Source of the DNA: Alteromonas indica
Lineage (GTDB): Bacteria; Pseudomonadota; Gammaproteobacteria; Enterobacterales; Alteromonadaceae
Assembly: GCA_003056425.1 (NCBI GenBank)
Contig: PYVY01000002.1
Location: 124,001-188,000, forward strand
DNA length: 64,000 nt
Reading direction: 5' to 3'
Shown here: piece by piece, positions 26,806 to 37,834 of the stretch
How positions within the stretch are numbered: the first letter of the stretch is position 1
Layout of the letters: the number at the start of each line of letters is the position of its first letter
Notes under the pieces: model-generated
Databases searched by the model: none
Seen by the model: the letters and a program-made list of their open reading frames with translations, nothing else
What the model was told of the DNA's origin: nothing
Program-made: the position numbers and the translations under genes

Positions 26806-26831
26806 AACAGGGCGCTAAAAAGCGCCCTGTT
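26806..26831 (-). terminator. Hairpin after pspA-like gene (possible attenuator)
   Basis: AACAGGGCGCT and its exact complement form an 11-bp stem with a 4-nt loop just after the yjfJ stop. The following T content is weak (TGTTTG on the minus strand), so partial readthrough into the channel gene is plausible. Confidence 0.6.
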
Positions 26832-26844
26832 AATGTAGTCTGAG

Positions 26845-27525
26845 TTATTTACCCAGAATACGACTGAGTTCATCATCGGCAGATGTTTGCCCACCTTTGA
26901 TACCTGCTTGCGATAAACGCTGTTCCAGGTCGGTGTTAGAATCTTCGCTGGCCAGCTCTTCGGCAGCTTCCAATTCTGCAGAACGGGTTTTCTGCTTATC
27001 CTGAATGCGCGACAACGACTCTGTGGCGGTTTTCATTTTACTGTTCGCGCCCATATGGCGTGACGATACCGCTACCTGCGCCTTCTGCACACTTTCAGTG
27101 GCTTTAACCATATCCACTTGTTGTTCCAAGCGGCGCAGGTTTGCTTTGGCTTGCTGAATATTGCCTGCCAGGTGTTTTTCAGATTGCTTGAACTGGTCCA
27201 GGTAAGCCTGTTCCTGGGCACGTTCTTCTTTCAGCTCAGACACTTTGCGGGCACAATCAAGCGCCAGCTCACGGTCGGTATCGACGGCTTTACGCGCGTG
27301 GGCTTCATATTCACTGATAGAAGCATTGAAGCTATCAATTTTTTGCTGTGACAACTTGCACTTGGCTAAAATTTGCGTGCGGGCGTGGTCAGATTTACGC
27401 AATTCTTCTTTTGCTTCGCGTATTTCCTGATCCAGAATACGGATAGCCTGGCTATCGGCCACGGCTTCGGCCGCTTCAGTTGCTCCGCCTTTTACTGCGG
27501 TAATAAGCTTTTTCCAAACAGACAT
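26845..27525 (-). CDS. yjfJ: PspA/IM30 family protein (YjfJ)
   Basis: A 226-residue, almost wholly helical and charged protein with the PspA/Vipp1 layout. An N-terminal amphipathic segment (SVWKKLITAVKGGATEAAEAV) precedes long coiled coils (about 30-160; EAKEELRKSDHARTQILAKCK, YEAHARKAVDTDRELALDCARKV). PspA proteins bind stressed inner membranes and form ESCRT-III-like assemblies. The gene lies 23 bp after yjfI. It is the core of the membrane-stress cluster. Confidence 0.9.
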   Translation of the reverse strand: MSVWKKLITAVKGGATEAAEAVADSQAIRILDQEIREAKEELRKSDHARTQILAKCKLSQQKIDSFNASISEYEAHARKAVDTDRELALDCARKVSELKEERAQEQAYLDQFKQSEKHLAGNIQQAKANLRRLEQQVDMVKATESVQKAQVAVSSRHMGANSKMKTATESLSRIQDKQKTRSAELEAAEELASEDSNTDLEQRLSQAGIKGGQTSADDELSRILGK

Positions 27526-27548
27526 TCGCTTCTCCTGTGGGTATAACG

Positions 27549-27938
27549 TTATTGAAGATGTGTTTCGTAGGCATCTAAAAACGATGCGACATTTTGAAAC
27601 AATGTTTCAACTTCAATCACAACACTTTCTGCTTTTGACTGGGCACTGAGTGCGCCAAAAGCGGTGTAGTATTCTTCGCCATTAATGGTAGAAATGCCCA
27701 CTGTGGTGAGGGGGAATACCATATGGGACGATAAAATTTCATGATCCAGCGCGGCTTTGTCTTTAACCTGGCTGGCAGCAAACAACAGACTTTCTACTAA
27801 TAACTGTTCGCCGCTGATCGCCAGCCACGCATCAATGCCATCCCGGTTGGCAATGAGTAAACAGCCTTCTTCTTTAGTAACGACATAGTCGTCGTACTGC
27901 TTTAACAGGGATTCAAGCTGTGTCAGATCCCAGCTCAT
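27549..27938 (-). CDS. yjfI: DUF2170 family protein (YjfI)
   Basis: A 129-residue cytosolic protein, first gene of the yjf-like operon. Conserved-looking blocks are CLLIANRDGIDAWLAISGEQLLVE and SSHMVFPLTTVGISTINGEEYYTAFGALS, which fit DUF2170. In E. coli yjfI also precedes the PspA homologue yjfJ. The function is unknown; it may regulate or chaperone the PspA-like protein. The promoter should lie in the 182-bp gap to the divergent DUF6471 gene. Confidence 0.85.
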   Translation of the reverse strand: MSWDLTQLESLLKQYDDYVVTKEEGCLLIANRDGIDAWLAISGEQLLVESLLFAASQVKDKAALDHEILSSHMVFPLTTVGISTINGEEYYTAFGALSAQSKAESVVIEVETLFQNVASFLDAYETHLQ

Positions 27939-28120
27939 AGAGTCTCTCCTTTAGGTCGTGAAGCGAAAATAATGACAGCTACTGTAACCACAATCTTTCG
28001 GGCCGCCAACATTCGCCAGCTCAGTGTAGACAAGATTGGGTCTAATGGTCAATAATAAATAGCATTCCAATGTGTAAAAAAATGTTTCTTTGTAAATTAT
28101 AACTCACAAATGGTGATTAT

Positions 28121-28387
28121 GTGACAACGCAGAAAAACTGGCGTTCAGTAGTAGAACGCATCGTAAAAGCCCAAATGAGCGTCCGCGGCGTCAAATACCA
28201 GCAGCTTAGCGAACGCCTGGCCCATATCGGGGTAACACAGAGCGCAGATAACCTGCGTAACAAAGTCAATAAAGGCATTATGGGGGCAGATTTGTTATTG
28301 CAAATACTTATGGTACTAAACGCCCGCCCGATGGATATGCAGGAATTACAGGAAATCCTGACTGATCTTGAAGACGAACACGGGTAA
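28121..28387 (+). CDS. DUF6471 family small helix-turn-helix-like protein
   Basis: An 88-residue protein starting at GTG 28121. The core (VKYQQLSERLAHIGVTQSADNLRNKVNKGIMGADLLLQILMVL) looks like a compact helix-turn-helix similar to Cro/Xre folds and fits DUF6471. It is transcribed away from the yjf-like operon with 182 bp between the two starts, so it could control that operon, but there is no direct evidence. The ribosome site is weak. Confidence 0.75.
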   Translation: MTTQKNWRSVVERIVKAQMSVRGVKYQQLSERLAHIGVTQSADNLRNKVNKGIMGADLLLQILMVLNARPMDMQELQEILTDLEDEHG

Positions 28388-28711
28388 ACTGTCTGCCGAT
28401 ATTGGCGTTAACTACGATAAGGTGCCATTGCTCAGGCTATAACTTAAACCATTGAGTTTGGGTAAGATAAATAAGGTAACGTGGGACAAGCGTTGCAAAA
28501 GCGGGATAAAGAAAAGCCCGGCTCAGCGTGCCGGGCTAAAAGAAATAGGATTTGCTTGGAGAACATCATCTCTATTCAGGTGCTATCTTAACCGTTTAAG
28601 AGCGAAAGTATATTTATTAACCGTATCGGGTAAAATATAAACGTATTATTATGTATACCTGCGTACGCAGGAGTTCTTTTTTCATCAACAGGTTAGGTGT
28701 TGGTACTGTAA
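28388..28711. other. Intergenic region with a GC-rich hairpin
   Basis: A perfect 8-bp stem (AGCCCGGC/GCCGGGCT, 28515-28537, 7-nt loop) lies about 130 bp after the DUF6471 stop. It has no T-run on the plus strand and a weak one on the minus strand, so it is only terminator-like. The rest probably holds the queA promoter. A 62-codon reading frame through the hairpin (28452-28640) is not convincing. Confidence 0.55.
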
Positions 28712-29746
28712 ATGAAACTAAGTGAATTTAACTTTTCTTTGCCTGAAAAACTGATTGCAAAGTACCCCACACAGCAGCGCAGTGCGAGCCGACTGATGCA
28801 TTTGCACGGCCCGACGGGGACCGTCAGTCACCGTATGTTCACTGATATGCTGGAGTTGGTAGACGAAGGCGATCTATTAATTTTCAACAATACGCGGGTT
28901 ATTCCGGCCCGGTTGAAAGGTAAAAAGGCCACCGGTGGCCAGGTAGAAGTGCTGGTAGAGCGTATTTTACCGGACGATACGGTACTGGCCCTCGTGCGTG
29001 CCAGCAAAGCCCCGAAGCCTGGGGCCGGGCTGGTGCTGGAAGAACATGTCAATGTGACCGTGATTGGTCGCCAGGATGCCTTGTTCCATTTACAGTTTGA
29101 GCATGACCAAAGTGTGCTTAGCCTGCTGGAAGCCTACGGCCACATGCCGTTACCGCCGTACATTGACCGGCCAGATGAAACCAGCGATAAAGAGCGCTAC
29201 CAGACCGTGTACAATCAAAAGCCCGGCGCGGTAGCGGCGCCCACGGCGGGCTTGCATTTTGATGATGCTATTCTCACCGCCTTACGCAATAAAGGGGTTA
29301 CGTTAGGTTTTGTGACCCTGCACGTAGGGGCGGGTACCTTCCAGCCGGTGCGGGTGGATAATATTCTAGAGCACCAAATGCATGCTGAATATGCCGAGGT
29401 TGACGAAGCGGTAGTAGAAGCGGTATTACGCACCAAAGCTGCGGGTAAGCGAGTCATTGCGGTAGGCACCACGTCGGTGCGTTCTATTGAGTCCGCTGCC
29501 AAAGCCGCTGAACAGGAATTAATTGCGCCGTTTTTTGCGGATACCGACATTTTTATTTACCCAGGCTTCAATTTTAAAGTGATCGATGCAATGTTCACTA
29601 ATTTTCATTTGCCTGAGTCTACCCTGATGATGCTGATCAGCGCATTTGCGGGGCGCGATAATGTAATGAATGCCTATCAACAAGCCATAGATAACGACTA
29701 CCGTTTCTTTAGTTATGGCGACAGTATGTTTATTGAAAAAGCATGA
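28712..29746 (+). CDS. queA: S-adenosylmethionine:tRNA ribosyltransferase-isomerase
   Basis: A 344-residue enzyme of queuosine biosynthesis that transfers the ribosyl group of SAM to 7-aminomethyl-7-deazaguanine at tRNA position 34. Signatures: [23 protein letters not shown] at the N-terminus, [11 protein letters not shown] (about residue 59), AAPTAGLHF (about 174), [10 protein letters not shown] (about 207) and [18 protein letters not shown] near the C-terminus. The following gene, tgt, acts one step earlier on the same tRNA, and the pair is conserved ahead of yajC-secD-secF in gammaproteobacteria. Confidence 0.97.
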   Translation: MKLSEFNFSLPEKLIAKYPTQQRSASRLMHLHGPTGTVSHRMFTDMLELVDEGDLLIFNNTRVIPARLKGKKATGGQVEVLVERILPDDTVLALVRASKAPKPGAGLVLEEHVNVTVIGRQDALFHLQFEHDQSVLSLLEAYGHMPLPPYIDRPDETSDKERYQTVYNQKPGAVAAPTAGLHFDDAILTALRNKGVTLGFVTLHVGAGTFQPVRVDNILEHQMHAEYAEVDEAVVEAVLRTKAAGKRVIAVGTTSVRSIESAAKAAEQELIAPFFADTDIFIYPGFNFKVIDAMFTNFHLPESTLMMLISAFAGRDNVMNAYQQAIDNDYRFFSYGDSMFIEKA

Positions 29747-29812
29747 TTGCTGGTAACCTGCGTAAAATTTGTGGTCTGTGGCCATATCCGGACATGATCT
29801 GTAGCGCAGAAC

Positions 29813-30993
<1,181 letters not shown>

Positions 30994-31017
30994 CAACAAC
31001 GAAAATAGAGGAATATT

Positions 31018-31356
31018 ATGAGCTTATTCATTTCAAACGCTTACGCACAGTCAGCCGGTGGTTCACCTGAAGGTGGCGGCTTCGAAATGCTAATTATGCT
31101 GGGTGTGTTTGGTCTGATTTTTTACTTCCTGCTGTATCGTCCTCAGGCTAAGCGGGTAAAAGAGCATAAAAACCTGGTGTCGTCATTGGGTAAGGGTGAT
31201 GAAGTACTTACGCAGGGTGGCCTGGTAGGTCGTATTACTAAAGTAGCCGAAGACAAAGACTTTATCGAAATTGCACTTAACGAAACCAATAACATCGTAG
31301 TGCAAAAATCGTCAGTTACCGCCGTTTTGCCTAAAGGCACAATGAAAGCAATCTAA
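31018..31356 (+). CDS. yajC: Sec translocon accessory protein YajC
   Basis: A 112-residue single-pass inner-membrane protein. One hydrophobic helix (FEMLIMLGVFGLIFYFLLY, about 22-40) is followed by RPQAKRVKEHKNLVSSLGKGDEVLT, the family signature, and a small cytosolic domain. It joins SecDF to the SecYEG holotranslocon and is encoded directly ahead of secD. Confidence 0.96.
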   Translation: MSLFISNAYAQSAGGSPEGGGFEMLIMLGVFGLIFYFLLYRPQAKRVKEHKNLVSSLGKGDEVLTQGGLVGRITKVAEDKDFIEIALNETNNIVVQKSSVTAVLPKGTMKAI

Positions 31357-31364
31357 TAAGTTCT

Positions 31365-31395
31365 ACGCCGGAGCCGGATAAACCATCTCCGGCGT
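31365..31395 (+). other. GC-rich hairpin in the yajC-secD gap
   Basis: ACGCCGGAG and CTCCGGCGT form a perfect 9-bp stem with a 13-nt loop between the yajC stop and the secD start. There is no following T-run, so it is more likely an mRNA stability or processing structure than a terminator. Confidence 0.5.
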
Positions 31396-31416
31396 TCGGC
31401 AAAAAGGAATTTGTCT

Positions 31417-33261
31417 GTGTTAAATAAGAATTCTGTCTGGAAGGTGCTACTGGCGCTCCTTTTTGTAGGGCTTTGTGCCTTGTATGCCCTTCCAAATATT
31501 TACGGTGAAGACAACGCCGTGCAAATTTCTGCTGGCCGCGACGCCGTTGTGACTAAGCAGATGGTCTCGCAGGTTGAGCAAACCCTGGCCGCCAATGATA
31601 TCAGCCCGAAGCGTGTAGAGTTTGAAAATGAACAAATTCTGGTGCGTTTGATCGGGTCTGAAGATCAGCTAAAAGCACGCGAAATGCTAGAGCGAGCGTT
31701 GGGTGGCGATTACATCGTGGCGATGAACCTGGCCGCTGATACACCCCAATGGCTTGAAGATTTGGGGGCCTCGCCGATGAAGCTAGGTCTGGACTTACGC
31801 GGTGGCGTGCACTTCCTGATGGAAGTAGACATGAGCGAAGCGATTGCCAAATCGCTGGAAGACGCGGAAAGTGATTTCCGGACCGCTTTGCGTGAAGAAA
31901 AAATCCGCTATCGTACGGTGACTAAACGTGACAATCATGTTGATATCAAATTCCGCGATGATGAAACCTTAGAAAAAGCCCAGTTTTTCCTGCGCAACCG
32001 TAACCGCGATCTAGCGTTTACCGAAGCGGGCGATATGGTTCTGCGCGCGACCTTCTCTGAAGACAAGCTTAAAGAGATTCGCGATTATGCGGTGAAGCAA
32101 AACATTACTATTTTGCGTAACCGGGTTAACCAGTTGGGTGTGGCTGAGCCATTGATTCAAAAGCAGGGCGCTGATCGCATTGTAGTGCAGCTGCCAGGGG
32201 TACAGGATACCGCACGAGCAAAAGAAATACTCAACGCTACGGCGACCCTGGAATTTCGCTTGCTGGATCAGGATAACGATGTTCGCGATGCCATTAATGG
32301 TCGGGTACCGCCAGGTTCGCAACTGATTGAAGATAAAAACGGCCAGCCCCAGTTGCTAGAGAAAAAAATCATGCTAACGGGTAACCATATTATCGATGCG
32401 AATAACAGCGTCGATGAATATGGTATTGCGCAGGTAAATATCTCGCTGGACTCAGAAGGCGGCAACAAAATGTCCCGGGGTACCCGTGGCAATATCGGTA
32501 AGCCTATGGCCACCGTGTTTATTGAATATAAAGCCACCGGCGAGAAAAACGCGCAGGGTAAGCTAATGTTCGAAAAGCACGAAGAAGTGATCTCCGTTGC
32601 CACCATTCAGGCGCAATTGGGTAGTAGTTTTAGAATTACCGGCCTGGACTCACCCAAAGAAGCCCGTGACCTTGCATTATTATTGCGTGCTGGTGCGTTA
32701 ATTGCGCCCATTCAAATTGTGGAAGAACGCACAGTTGGCCCCAGCTTAGGCCAGGAAAATATTGAACTGGGTATGCAGGCAATTGTGTATGGCCTGCTGG
32801 CTGTTTTAGTCTTTATGCTGATTTACTACAAAGCCTTCGGTATTGTGGCGAATATTGCGCTGGTGTCTAACATGGTGATGATTGTCGGTATTATGTCGAT
32901 GATCCCCGGTGCGACATTAACGTTACCCGGTATGGCCGGTATCGTACTGACCGTCGGTATGGCGGTAGATGCCAACGTGCTGATATTTGAACGTATCCGC
33001 GAAGAATTACGCGACGGGCGCAGCCCGCAGCAGGCCATTAATTCAGGATACGACAGCGCATTTTCCACTATTCTTGATGCCAACATTACCACCTTCATCG
33101 CCGGCCTTATTTTGTTTGCCGTGGGTACCGGGCCGATAAAAGGCTTCTCAATTACCCTGATGATAGGTATAGCAACATCCATGTTTACGGCCATTCTACT
33201 TACCCGCATTATCGTCAATGCGGTGTGGGGCGGACGTAAAGTTAAGAAATTGGCGATTTAA
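31417..33261 (+). CDS. secD: Protein translocase subunit SecD
   Basis: A 614-residue RND-superfamily inner-membrane protein that, with SecF, uses the proton gradient to aid late steps of Sec export. It has an N-terminal membrane helix, a large periplasmic P1 region with the marker [13 protein letters not shown], then five clustered helices holding the family motif [17 protein letters not shown]. The start was set at GTG 31417: the resulting MLNKNSVW matches MLNRYPLW of E. coli SecD, and AAGGA lies 8 bp upstream. A TTG two codons earlier is too close to that site. Confidence 0.96.
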   Translation: MLNKNSVWKVLLALLFVGLCALYALPNIYGEDNAVQISAGRDAVVTKQMVSQVEQTLAANDISPKRVEFENEQILVRLIGSEDQLKAREMLERALGGDYIVAMNLAADTPQWLEDLGASPMKLGLDLRGGVHFLMEVDMSEAIAKSLEDAESDFRTALREEKIRYRTVTKRDNHVDIKFRDDETLEKAQFFLRNRNRDLAFTEAGDMVLRATFSEDKLKEIRDYAVKQNITILRNRVNQLGVAEPLIQKQGADRIVVQLPGVQDTARAKEILNATATLEFRLLDQDNDVRDAINGRVPPGSQLIEDKNGQPQLLEKKIMLTGNHIIDANNSVDEYGIAQVNISLDSEGGNKMSRGTRGNIGKPMATVFIEYKATGEKNAQGKLMFEKHEEVISVATIQAQLGSSFRITGLDSPKEARDLALLLRAGALIAPIQIVEERTVGPSLGQENIELGMQAIVYGLLAVLVFMLIYYKAFGIVANIALVSNMVMIVGIMSMIPGATLTLPGMAGIVLTVGMAVDANVLIFERIREELRDGRSPQQAINSGYDSAFSTILDANITTFIAGLILFAVGTGPIKGFSITLMIGIATSMFTAILLTRIIVNAVWGGRKVKKLAI

Positions 33262-33273
33262 GGAGTAAAGCGA

Positions 33274-34215
33274 ATGCGTTTAATCAATTTATCCGGCACC
33301 GTCAATTTCATGCGCCTGCGCATGGCTACGATGATTTTTTCCACCTTGCTTATTGTAGGGTCTATCGGTTCACTGGCAGTGAATGGGCTTAACTGGGGCC
33401 TGGACTTCACCGGCGGTACGCTGATTGAAGTGGGTTATGAGGAACCGGCAAAATTGTCGTCTATTCGTAACCAGCTCAATAATGCTGATTTCGCCGATGC
33501 CATAGTACAGAACTTCGGTTCCAGTGAAGATGTGCTGATTCGCATAGCTCCGCGCGATGGCGTGAAATCGGCGGTGATTGGCGATCAGGTATTACGCGCT
33601 CTGCGCTCTGAAGGGACGGCAGTAGAAATGCGTCGTATTGAGTTCGTTGGCCCGAATGTGGGCGAGGAACTTACCGAGCAGGGTGGTCTGGCGATGCTGG
33701 TGGCCCTGATTTGTATACTACTATATGTTGCGATGCGTTTTGAATGGCGCTTTGCCTTAGGCTCAGTAGCAGCATTGGTACACGATGTAATGCTTACGCT
33801 GGGGCTGTTTTCAGTGTTGCAGATTGAATTTGACCTGACGGTGTTAGCGGCTGTGCTTGCGGTTATTGGTTACTCACTTAACGATACCATCGTAGTGTGT
33901 GACCGGATTCGTGAAAACTTCCGCAAAATTCGTAAAGGTGAGCCAGTTGAGATTGTTAACATCTCACTCACGCAAACCTTGAACAGAACCATTATTACCT
34001 CGCTGACCACTGCGCTGGTACTCATCGCCTTGTTCTATAAAGGCGGCGCCCTGATTCATGGGTTTGCCACAGCATTGCTGTTCGGTGTAGTAATTGGAAC
34101 CTACTCATCTATCTATATTGCCAGCTCAGTTGCGTTAGCGCTGGGTATCAGCAAAGAAGATTTGATGCCGCCACAGGTGGAAAAAGAAGGCGCCGATATG
34201 GACCCGCTGCCCTAA
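33274..34215 (+). CDS. secF: Protein translocase subunit SecF
   Basis: A 313-residue partner of SecD with the same RND fold. Helix 1 is followed by NWGLDFTGGTLIEVGY, and the C-terminal helix bundle carries VIGYSLNDTIVVCDRIREN (the SecF counterpart of the SecD proton-path motif) and NRTIITSLTTAL. It lies 12 bp after secD with an AAGGAG ribosome site, so the two are translated together. A strong terminator follows. Confidence 0.96.
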   Translation: MRLINLSGTVNFMRLRMATMIFSTLLIVGSIGSLAVNGLNWGLDFTGGTLIEVGYEEPAKLSSIRNQLNNADFADAIVQNFGSSEDVLIRIAPRDGVKSAVIGDQVLRALRSEGTAVEMRRIEFVGPNVGEELTEQGGLAMLVALICILLYVAMRFEWRFALGSVAALVHDVMLTLGLFSVLQIEFDLTVLAAVLAVIGYSLNDTIVVCDRIRENFRKIRKGEPVEIVNISLTQTLNRTIITSLTTALVLIALFYKGGALIHGFATALLFGVVIGTYSSIYIASSVALALGISKEDLMPPQVEKEGADMDPLP

Positions 34216-34233
34216 ACAAGCCGGGTATTTGAA

Positions 34234-34265
34234 TAAAAAAACCGCTCCTTTGAGCGGTTTTTTTA
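34234..34265. terminator. Terminator of the secDF operon
   Basis: AACCGCTC-CTTT-GAGCGGTT with A-run before and T-run after, 20 bp beyond the secF stop. Confidence 0.9.
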
Positions 34266-34680
34266 TGTGCCAAAGCCATCTGTCGCCCCTGCGGCTTTTT
34301 AGGATGATTTCGCCAGTGGCTGTCTACCAATATGATTTACTGATGCAGAAGCAGGGCGGCCCGCTAGCTTTAGCGAGGTATACCCCTGGCGCGGTGGTTT
34401 GTGGCGCACGGTAGTTAAATGTGTGGGCGGGTAAACAAACCTGATAACGCGGCTTTACTAAAGCGCGTACCCGGACGGGGTCGGATTAATCCGTTTATTG
34501 AACCAGCTCGAAGGGGCAGGGTGAGAATACCCATGCAGGATAGAAGGCTTCGGGCATAAGTTAAGGGGTAAATTAATGGCGCTTTAAGGGGTTGATAGAC
34601 CGTTCCTCTGCGCTATCGCTATGAAGCGATATGGAGGAAACGATAACCTGGAAGCTTTACCCGGAGAGTTAAAATCTAAA

Positions 34681-34764
34681 AAGCTAAACCTAGCAAGTTA
34701 GACCTACCAAGCTAAACCTATCAAGCTAAACCTATCAAGCTATGCCTGCCAAGCCATGCCAGAA
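34681..34764. repeat. Degenerate 14-bp tandem repeat array
   Basis: Six consecutive 14-bp units related to AAGCTAAACCTATC, two of them identical and the others with 2-6 changes. A further decayed unit may precede them. The array is non-coding and lies between the convergent secF and suhB genes. Confidence 0.75.
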
Positions 34765-34814
34765 AGCGGTTAGCAAATAGGCCAGCAGAAAGGCAGGGCA
34801 GCCGCTAAAGAACA

Positions 34815-34843
34815 TAAAAAAAGCGCACCGATAGGTGCGCTTT
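34815..34843 (-). terminator. Terminator of suhB
   Basis: The minus strand reads AAAGCGCACC-TATC-GGTGCGCTTT and runs into a T-tract, about 90 bp after the suhB stop. Confidence 0.75.
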
Positions 34844-34933
34844 GATGGTGTCTGTAGTGCAAAGCCTACGCGGTAAAATAGCGGCGATCGATGAGATCCG
34901 AATCGCGCAATGCTAACCGCTAACCAGGCAGCC

Positions 34934-35710
34934 TTATTTAAGGTGCTTGACCAGCCCTTGCACAACCTTGGGGCTACCTGCAACGACTTCGCCCTTGAAC
35001 AGCGGATCATTGCCGCCGGTATAGTCGGTAACCAAACCGCCTGACTCACGCACCAACAACTCGCCGGCTGCGATATCCCAGCTGTTAATGCCACGTTCCC
35101 AGTAGCCATCGTAGCGGCCTGCAGCGACATAAGCCAAATCCAGCGCGGCGCTACCAGCACGGCGAATGTCGCCACACTCATGGAAAATTTTGTTCAGGCT
35201 TAAGGCAAACTCGCCATATTGCTTTTTATTTTTAAAAGGCAGACCGGTAGCCAGTACAGTGTTGGTCAGGTCGCGCGGTTTGGTCACCCGTAAGCGGTAA
35301 CCGTTCAGCTGGGCACCTTTACCTCGGCTTGCGGTAAAAATTTCGCCCCGGATAGGGTCAAATACCACCGCCTGGTCAAGACGGCCTTTGTATAAAAGGG
35401 CAATGGAAACGGCAAAATGGGGAATGCCTTTGATAAAATTGGTGGTGCCATCCAGCGGGTCGATTATCCACTGAAAATCTGGGTCTTCACCCTGCGTTTC
35501 ACCACTTTCTTCGCCTAAAAATCCATGGGTAGGAAAAGACTGACGAATTTTGTTGATGATCGCTTTTTCTGCTTCCTTGTCGATATGGGTTACATAATCG
35601 TTACTGCCTTTTTCCTGCAGTTGCAAGTCATCGCGGTTTTCAAAACCACGGACAATAATTGTTCCAGCCACGCGCGCAGCGCGCACCGCAATATTCAGCA
35701 TAGGATGCAT
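34934..35710 (-). CDS. suhB: Inositol-1-monophosphatase family protein SuhB
   Basis: A 258-residue Mg-dependent inositol monophosphatase; in E. coli SuhB also joins the Nus complex on rRNA transcripts. Metal ligands are visible in GEESGE (about residue 66), WIIDPLDGTTNFIKG (about 82-95) and NSWDIAAGELLVRESGG (about 210). The start was placed at ATG 35710 because MHPMLNIAVRAAR is the conserved SuhB N-terminus; the frame stays open another 32 codons upstream without similarity. It diverges from trmJ, the usual neighbour in gammaproteobacteria. Confidence 0.96.
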   Translation of the reverse strand: MHPMLNIAVRAARVAGTIIVRGFENRDDLQLQEKGSNDYVTHIDKEAEKAIINKIRQSFPTHGFLGEESGETQGEDPDFQWIIDPLDGTTNFIKGIPHFAVSIALLYKGRLDQAVVFDPIRGEIFTASRGKGAQLNGYRLRVTKPRDLTNTVLATGLPFKNKKQYGEFALSLNKIFHECGDIRRAGSAALDLAYVAAGRYDGYWERGINSWDIAAGELLVRESGGLVTDYTGGNDPLFKGEVVAGSPKVVQGLVKHLK

Positions 35711-35921
35711 ATAGTCACCACCAATTGTAAAAGATCGAAGTCGGCGGCGCATAGAACGCCCCGATAAAAACGCGCGAAGTTTACCTACCCTGGGCGCAAT
35801 ATGCAATGACAGGACTGTTGCAATGCCGGAATATTTAACGGTCGGGTCAAAATAGCCATCTAGAGCTCTGCTGTGATATTATTCGCCCCACATAATGCAA
35901 CCAACGCAGACATAACGAACC

Positions 35922-36641
35922 ATGCTGGAAAATATCAGAATTGTCCTCGTCAACACGTCACACACGGGCAATATAGGCTCGGCAGCCCGGGCTATGAAAA
36001 CCATGGGGCTAAGCAACCTGTATCTGGTGGACCCGGTAGCCCCGCCAGACGGTAAATCCAGTGCGCTGGCAGCCGGAGCGGGCGATGTGCTGGCCAATGC
36101 AACTACCGTAGCGACTTTAGAAGAAGCCGTGGCTGACTGTGGGTTGGTCGTAGGCACCTCAGCCCGTTCGCGGACCCATTCATGGCCCATGCTGGAACCG
36201 CGGGGCTGCGGCGAAAAAATGATCGCGGAAGTTGCTAACTACCCGGTGGCGCTGGTATTTGGTCGGGAAAACAATGGCCTGACCAACGAAGAGTTACAGC
36301 AGTGCCACTATCATGTGTGTATTCCGGCTAATCCTGAATACAGTTCGCTGAACCTGGCGATGGCTGTGCAAACCCTGAGCTATGAAGTTCGCATGGCATG
36401 GCTGGCCAAAGATGCAATCCCTACAGAGCCGGCAGAGTATCCCTTAAATGAGGATCTTGAACGGTTTTACCAACACCTGGAAAGCACCTTGCTGGGTACC
36501 AGCTTCGTGGTAAAAAATCATCCCGGTATGGTGATGACCAAGTTGCGCCGATTGTTCAACCGAGCACGGCCTGAATCCCAAGAGCTAAATATCCTGCGCG
36601 GCATATTATCGTCTATCGATAAGGCTGTTAAAAAAGACTAA
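35922..36641 (+). CDS. trmJ: tRNA (cytidine/uridine-2'-O-)-methyltransferase TrmJ
   Basis: A 239-residue SPOUT methyltransferase that modifies nucleotide 32 of the anticodon loop. Signatures: [23 protein letters not shown] at the N-terminus (Arg in motif 1), [14 protein letters not shown] (about residue 108) and [17 protein letters not shown] (about 130) forming the knotted SAM site. It is followed 8 bp later by cysE. Confidence 0.95.
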   Translation: MLENIRIVLVNTSHTGNIGSAARAMKTMGLSNLYLVDPVAPPDGKSSALAAGAGDVLANATTVATLEEAVADCGLVVGTSARSRTHSWPMLEPRGCGEKMIAEVANYPVALVFGRENNGLTNEELQQCHYHVCIPANPEYSSLNLAMAVQTLSYEVRMAWLAKDAIPTEPAEYPLNEDLERFYQHLESTLLGTSFVVKNHPGMVMTKLRRLFNRARPESQELNILRGILSSIDKAVKKD

Positions 36642-36649
36642 GAGCACCC

Positions 36650-37474
36650 ATGTTTTCACGTATGAAAGAAGATATTGCCGCGGTGTTTCACCGTGACCCG
36701 GCAGCCCGAAACACCTTTGAGGTTTTAACCAACTATCCGGGTTTACATGCCATCTGGATGCATCGGGTAAGCCACCGATTGTGGCGAGCTGACTTTAAAT
36801 GGCTGGCGCGCAGTGTGTCGACCTTTAGCCGCTGGTTAACTGGTATTGAAATTCACCCGGGGGCAACCCTTGGCCGCCGCTTTTTTATTGATCACGGTAT
36901 GGGGGTGGTCATTGGTGAAACCGCCGAAATTGGTGATGATGTTACGCTATACCATGGTGTAACCTTGGGCGGCACCTCGTGGCAAGCGGGCAAACGCCAT
37001 CCGACACTGGAAAATAATGTAGTGGTGGGGGCTGGGGCAAAAGTGCTGGGGCCTATCACCATTGGCGAAGGTGCTAAAGTAGGCTCAAATTCGGTGGTGG
37101 TGAAAAGTGCGCCGCCAGGCTCAACTGTGGTGGGTATACCTGGCCGGGTGGTGACTTCGGCAGCGAATCGGCAAGATGCAGATAACAAAACCGACAAACG
37201 CCACTGTATTGCCCAAAAATATGGTTTTGATGCATATGCTATCTCACCTGACAATCCTGATCCGGTGGCGAATGCAATGGGCATTATGCTCGAACATATG
37301 CACCAGATGGACCATAAAGTAGAAGAAATGTGCGGTGTTATCCGCTCGATGGGCGGAGATGTGTGTACCGATAACATGCATTCACTGAGCAAAGCTGATT
37401 TTGCTGATACCGGTATTGACCCGGTAGTGCACAATCCGGATGCCCCCCACGAAGCATTCGATCCAAAAATTTAG
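36650..37474 (+). CDS. cysE: Serine O-acetyltransferase
   Basis: A 274-residue left-handed beta-helix acyltransferase that makes O-acetylserine, the precursor of cysteine. Hexapeptide repeats run from about 65 to 170 ([42 protein letters not shown]), with the catalytic His in [13 protein letters not shown]. The C-terminal third is longer than in the short E. coli form and acidic. It is co-transcribed with trmJ. In relatives I expect iscR next; here 14 kb of accessory DNA follows. Confidence 0.94.
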   Translation: MFSRMKEDIAAVFHRDPAARNTFEVLTNYPGLHAIWMHRVSHRLWRADFKWLARSVSTFSRWLTGIEIHPGATLGRRFFIDHGMGVVIGETAEIGDDVTLYHGVTLGGTSWQAGKRHPTLENNVVVGAGAKVLGPITIGEGAKVGSNSVVVKSAPPGSTVVGIPGRVVTSAANRQDADNKTDKRHCIAQKYGFDAYAISPDNPDPVANAMGIMLEHMHQMDHKVEEMCGVIRSMGGDVCTDNMHSLSKADFADTGIDPVVHNPDAPHEAFDPKI

Positions 37475-37834
37475 TTTTATCTTTCATAGGCGCTAGCATC
37501 ACCGGCGCGCATACAGCCTGGGGCGGTTTATCAGCACGCCCCCACTGCATAACATAATGGAGTGGGGAGCGCCTTTGGTGTAATCGGTAAAGCAGCGGGT
37601 AAACAGCAAAACTGCTTTATAGCCGCGCCCATCAAGCGATACCAAGATGCGCGTTAAACTATGAAACCGGCCGATAGCTAATACTGATAACCCGGGCTGA
37701 AAGCCAGTAAGCAGTAGGATTAACCGGGTGTTAGCCCTGCGTGGTTATCGCCCGCCCGGTTATCGCCTACCCGATTATCGCCCACCCGATTATCGCTCGT
37801 TTGTCCATGAACCACCCACAGCTTATTTGTTACC
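37475..37834. other. Intergenic region at the left edge of the accessory block
   Basis: About 360 bp with no gene. It contains a 7-bp hairpin (CCCCACT 37540-37546, AGTGGGG 37561-37567) and a 15-bp tandem repeat (37742-37798). No integrase, att site or insertion sequence was recognised here. Confidence 0.55.
37742..37798. repeat. 15-bp tandem repeat, about 3.8 copies
   Basis: Units related to GATTATCGCCCACCC are repeated head to tail with 1-3 changes per copy. The array lies just beyond the 3' end of the broken lacI gene, in non-coding DNA. Confidence 0.75.

Larger units (their letters stand above)
34216..34933. other. Intergenic region after secF with short tandem repeats
   Basis: About 700 bp between convergent secF and suhB. 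It holds the secF terminator, a degenerate 14-bp tandem array (34681-34764) and the suhB terminator. The segment 34429-34475 also contains nested inverted repeats (GCGGGTA...TACCCG with CGC...GCG inside). No gene was seen. Confidence 0.6.

Noticed and set aside
28515-28537. Rho-independent terminator for the DUF6471 gene
   Set aside because: The stem is strong but the plus strand lacks a T-run, so it is listed only as a hairpin.
28452-28640. 62-codon plus-strand frame
   Set aside because: Runs through a GC-rich hairpin; no ribosome site and no protein-like composition.
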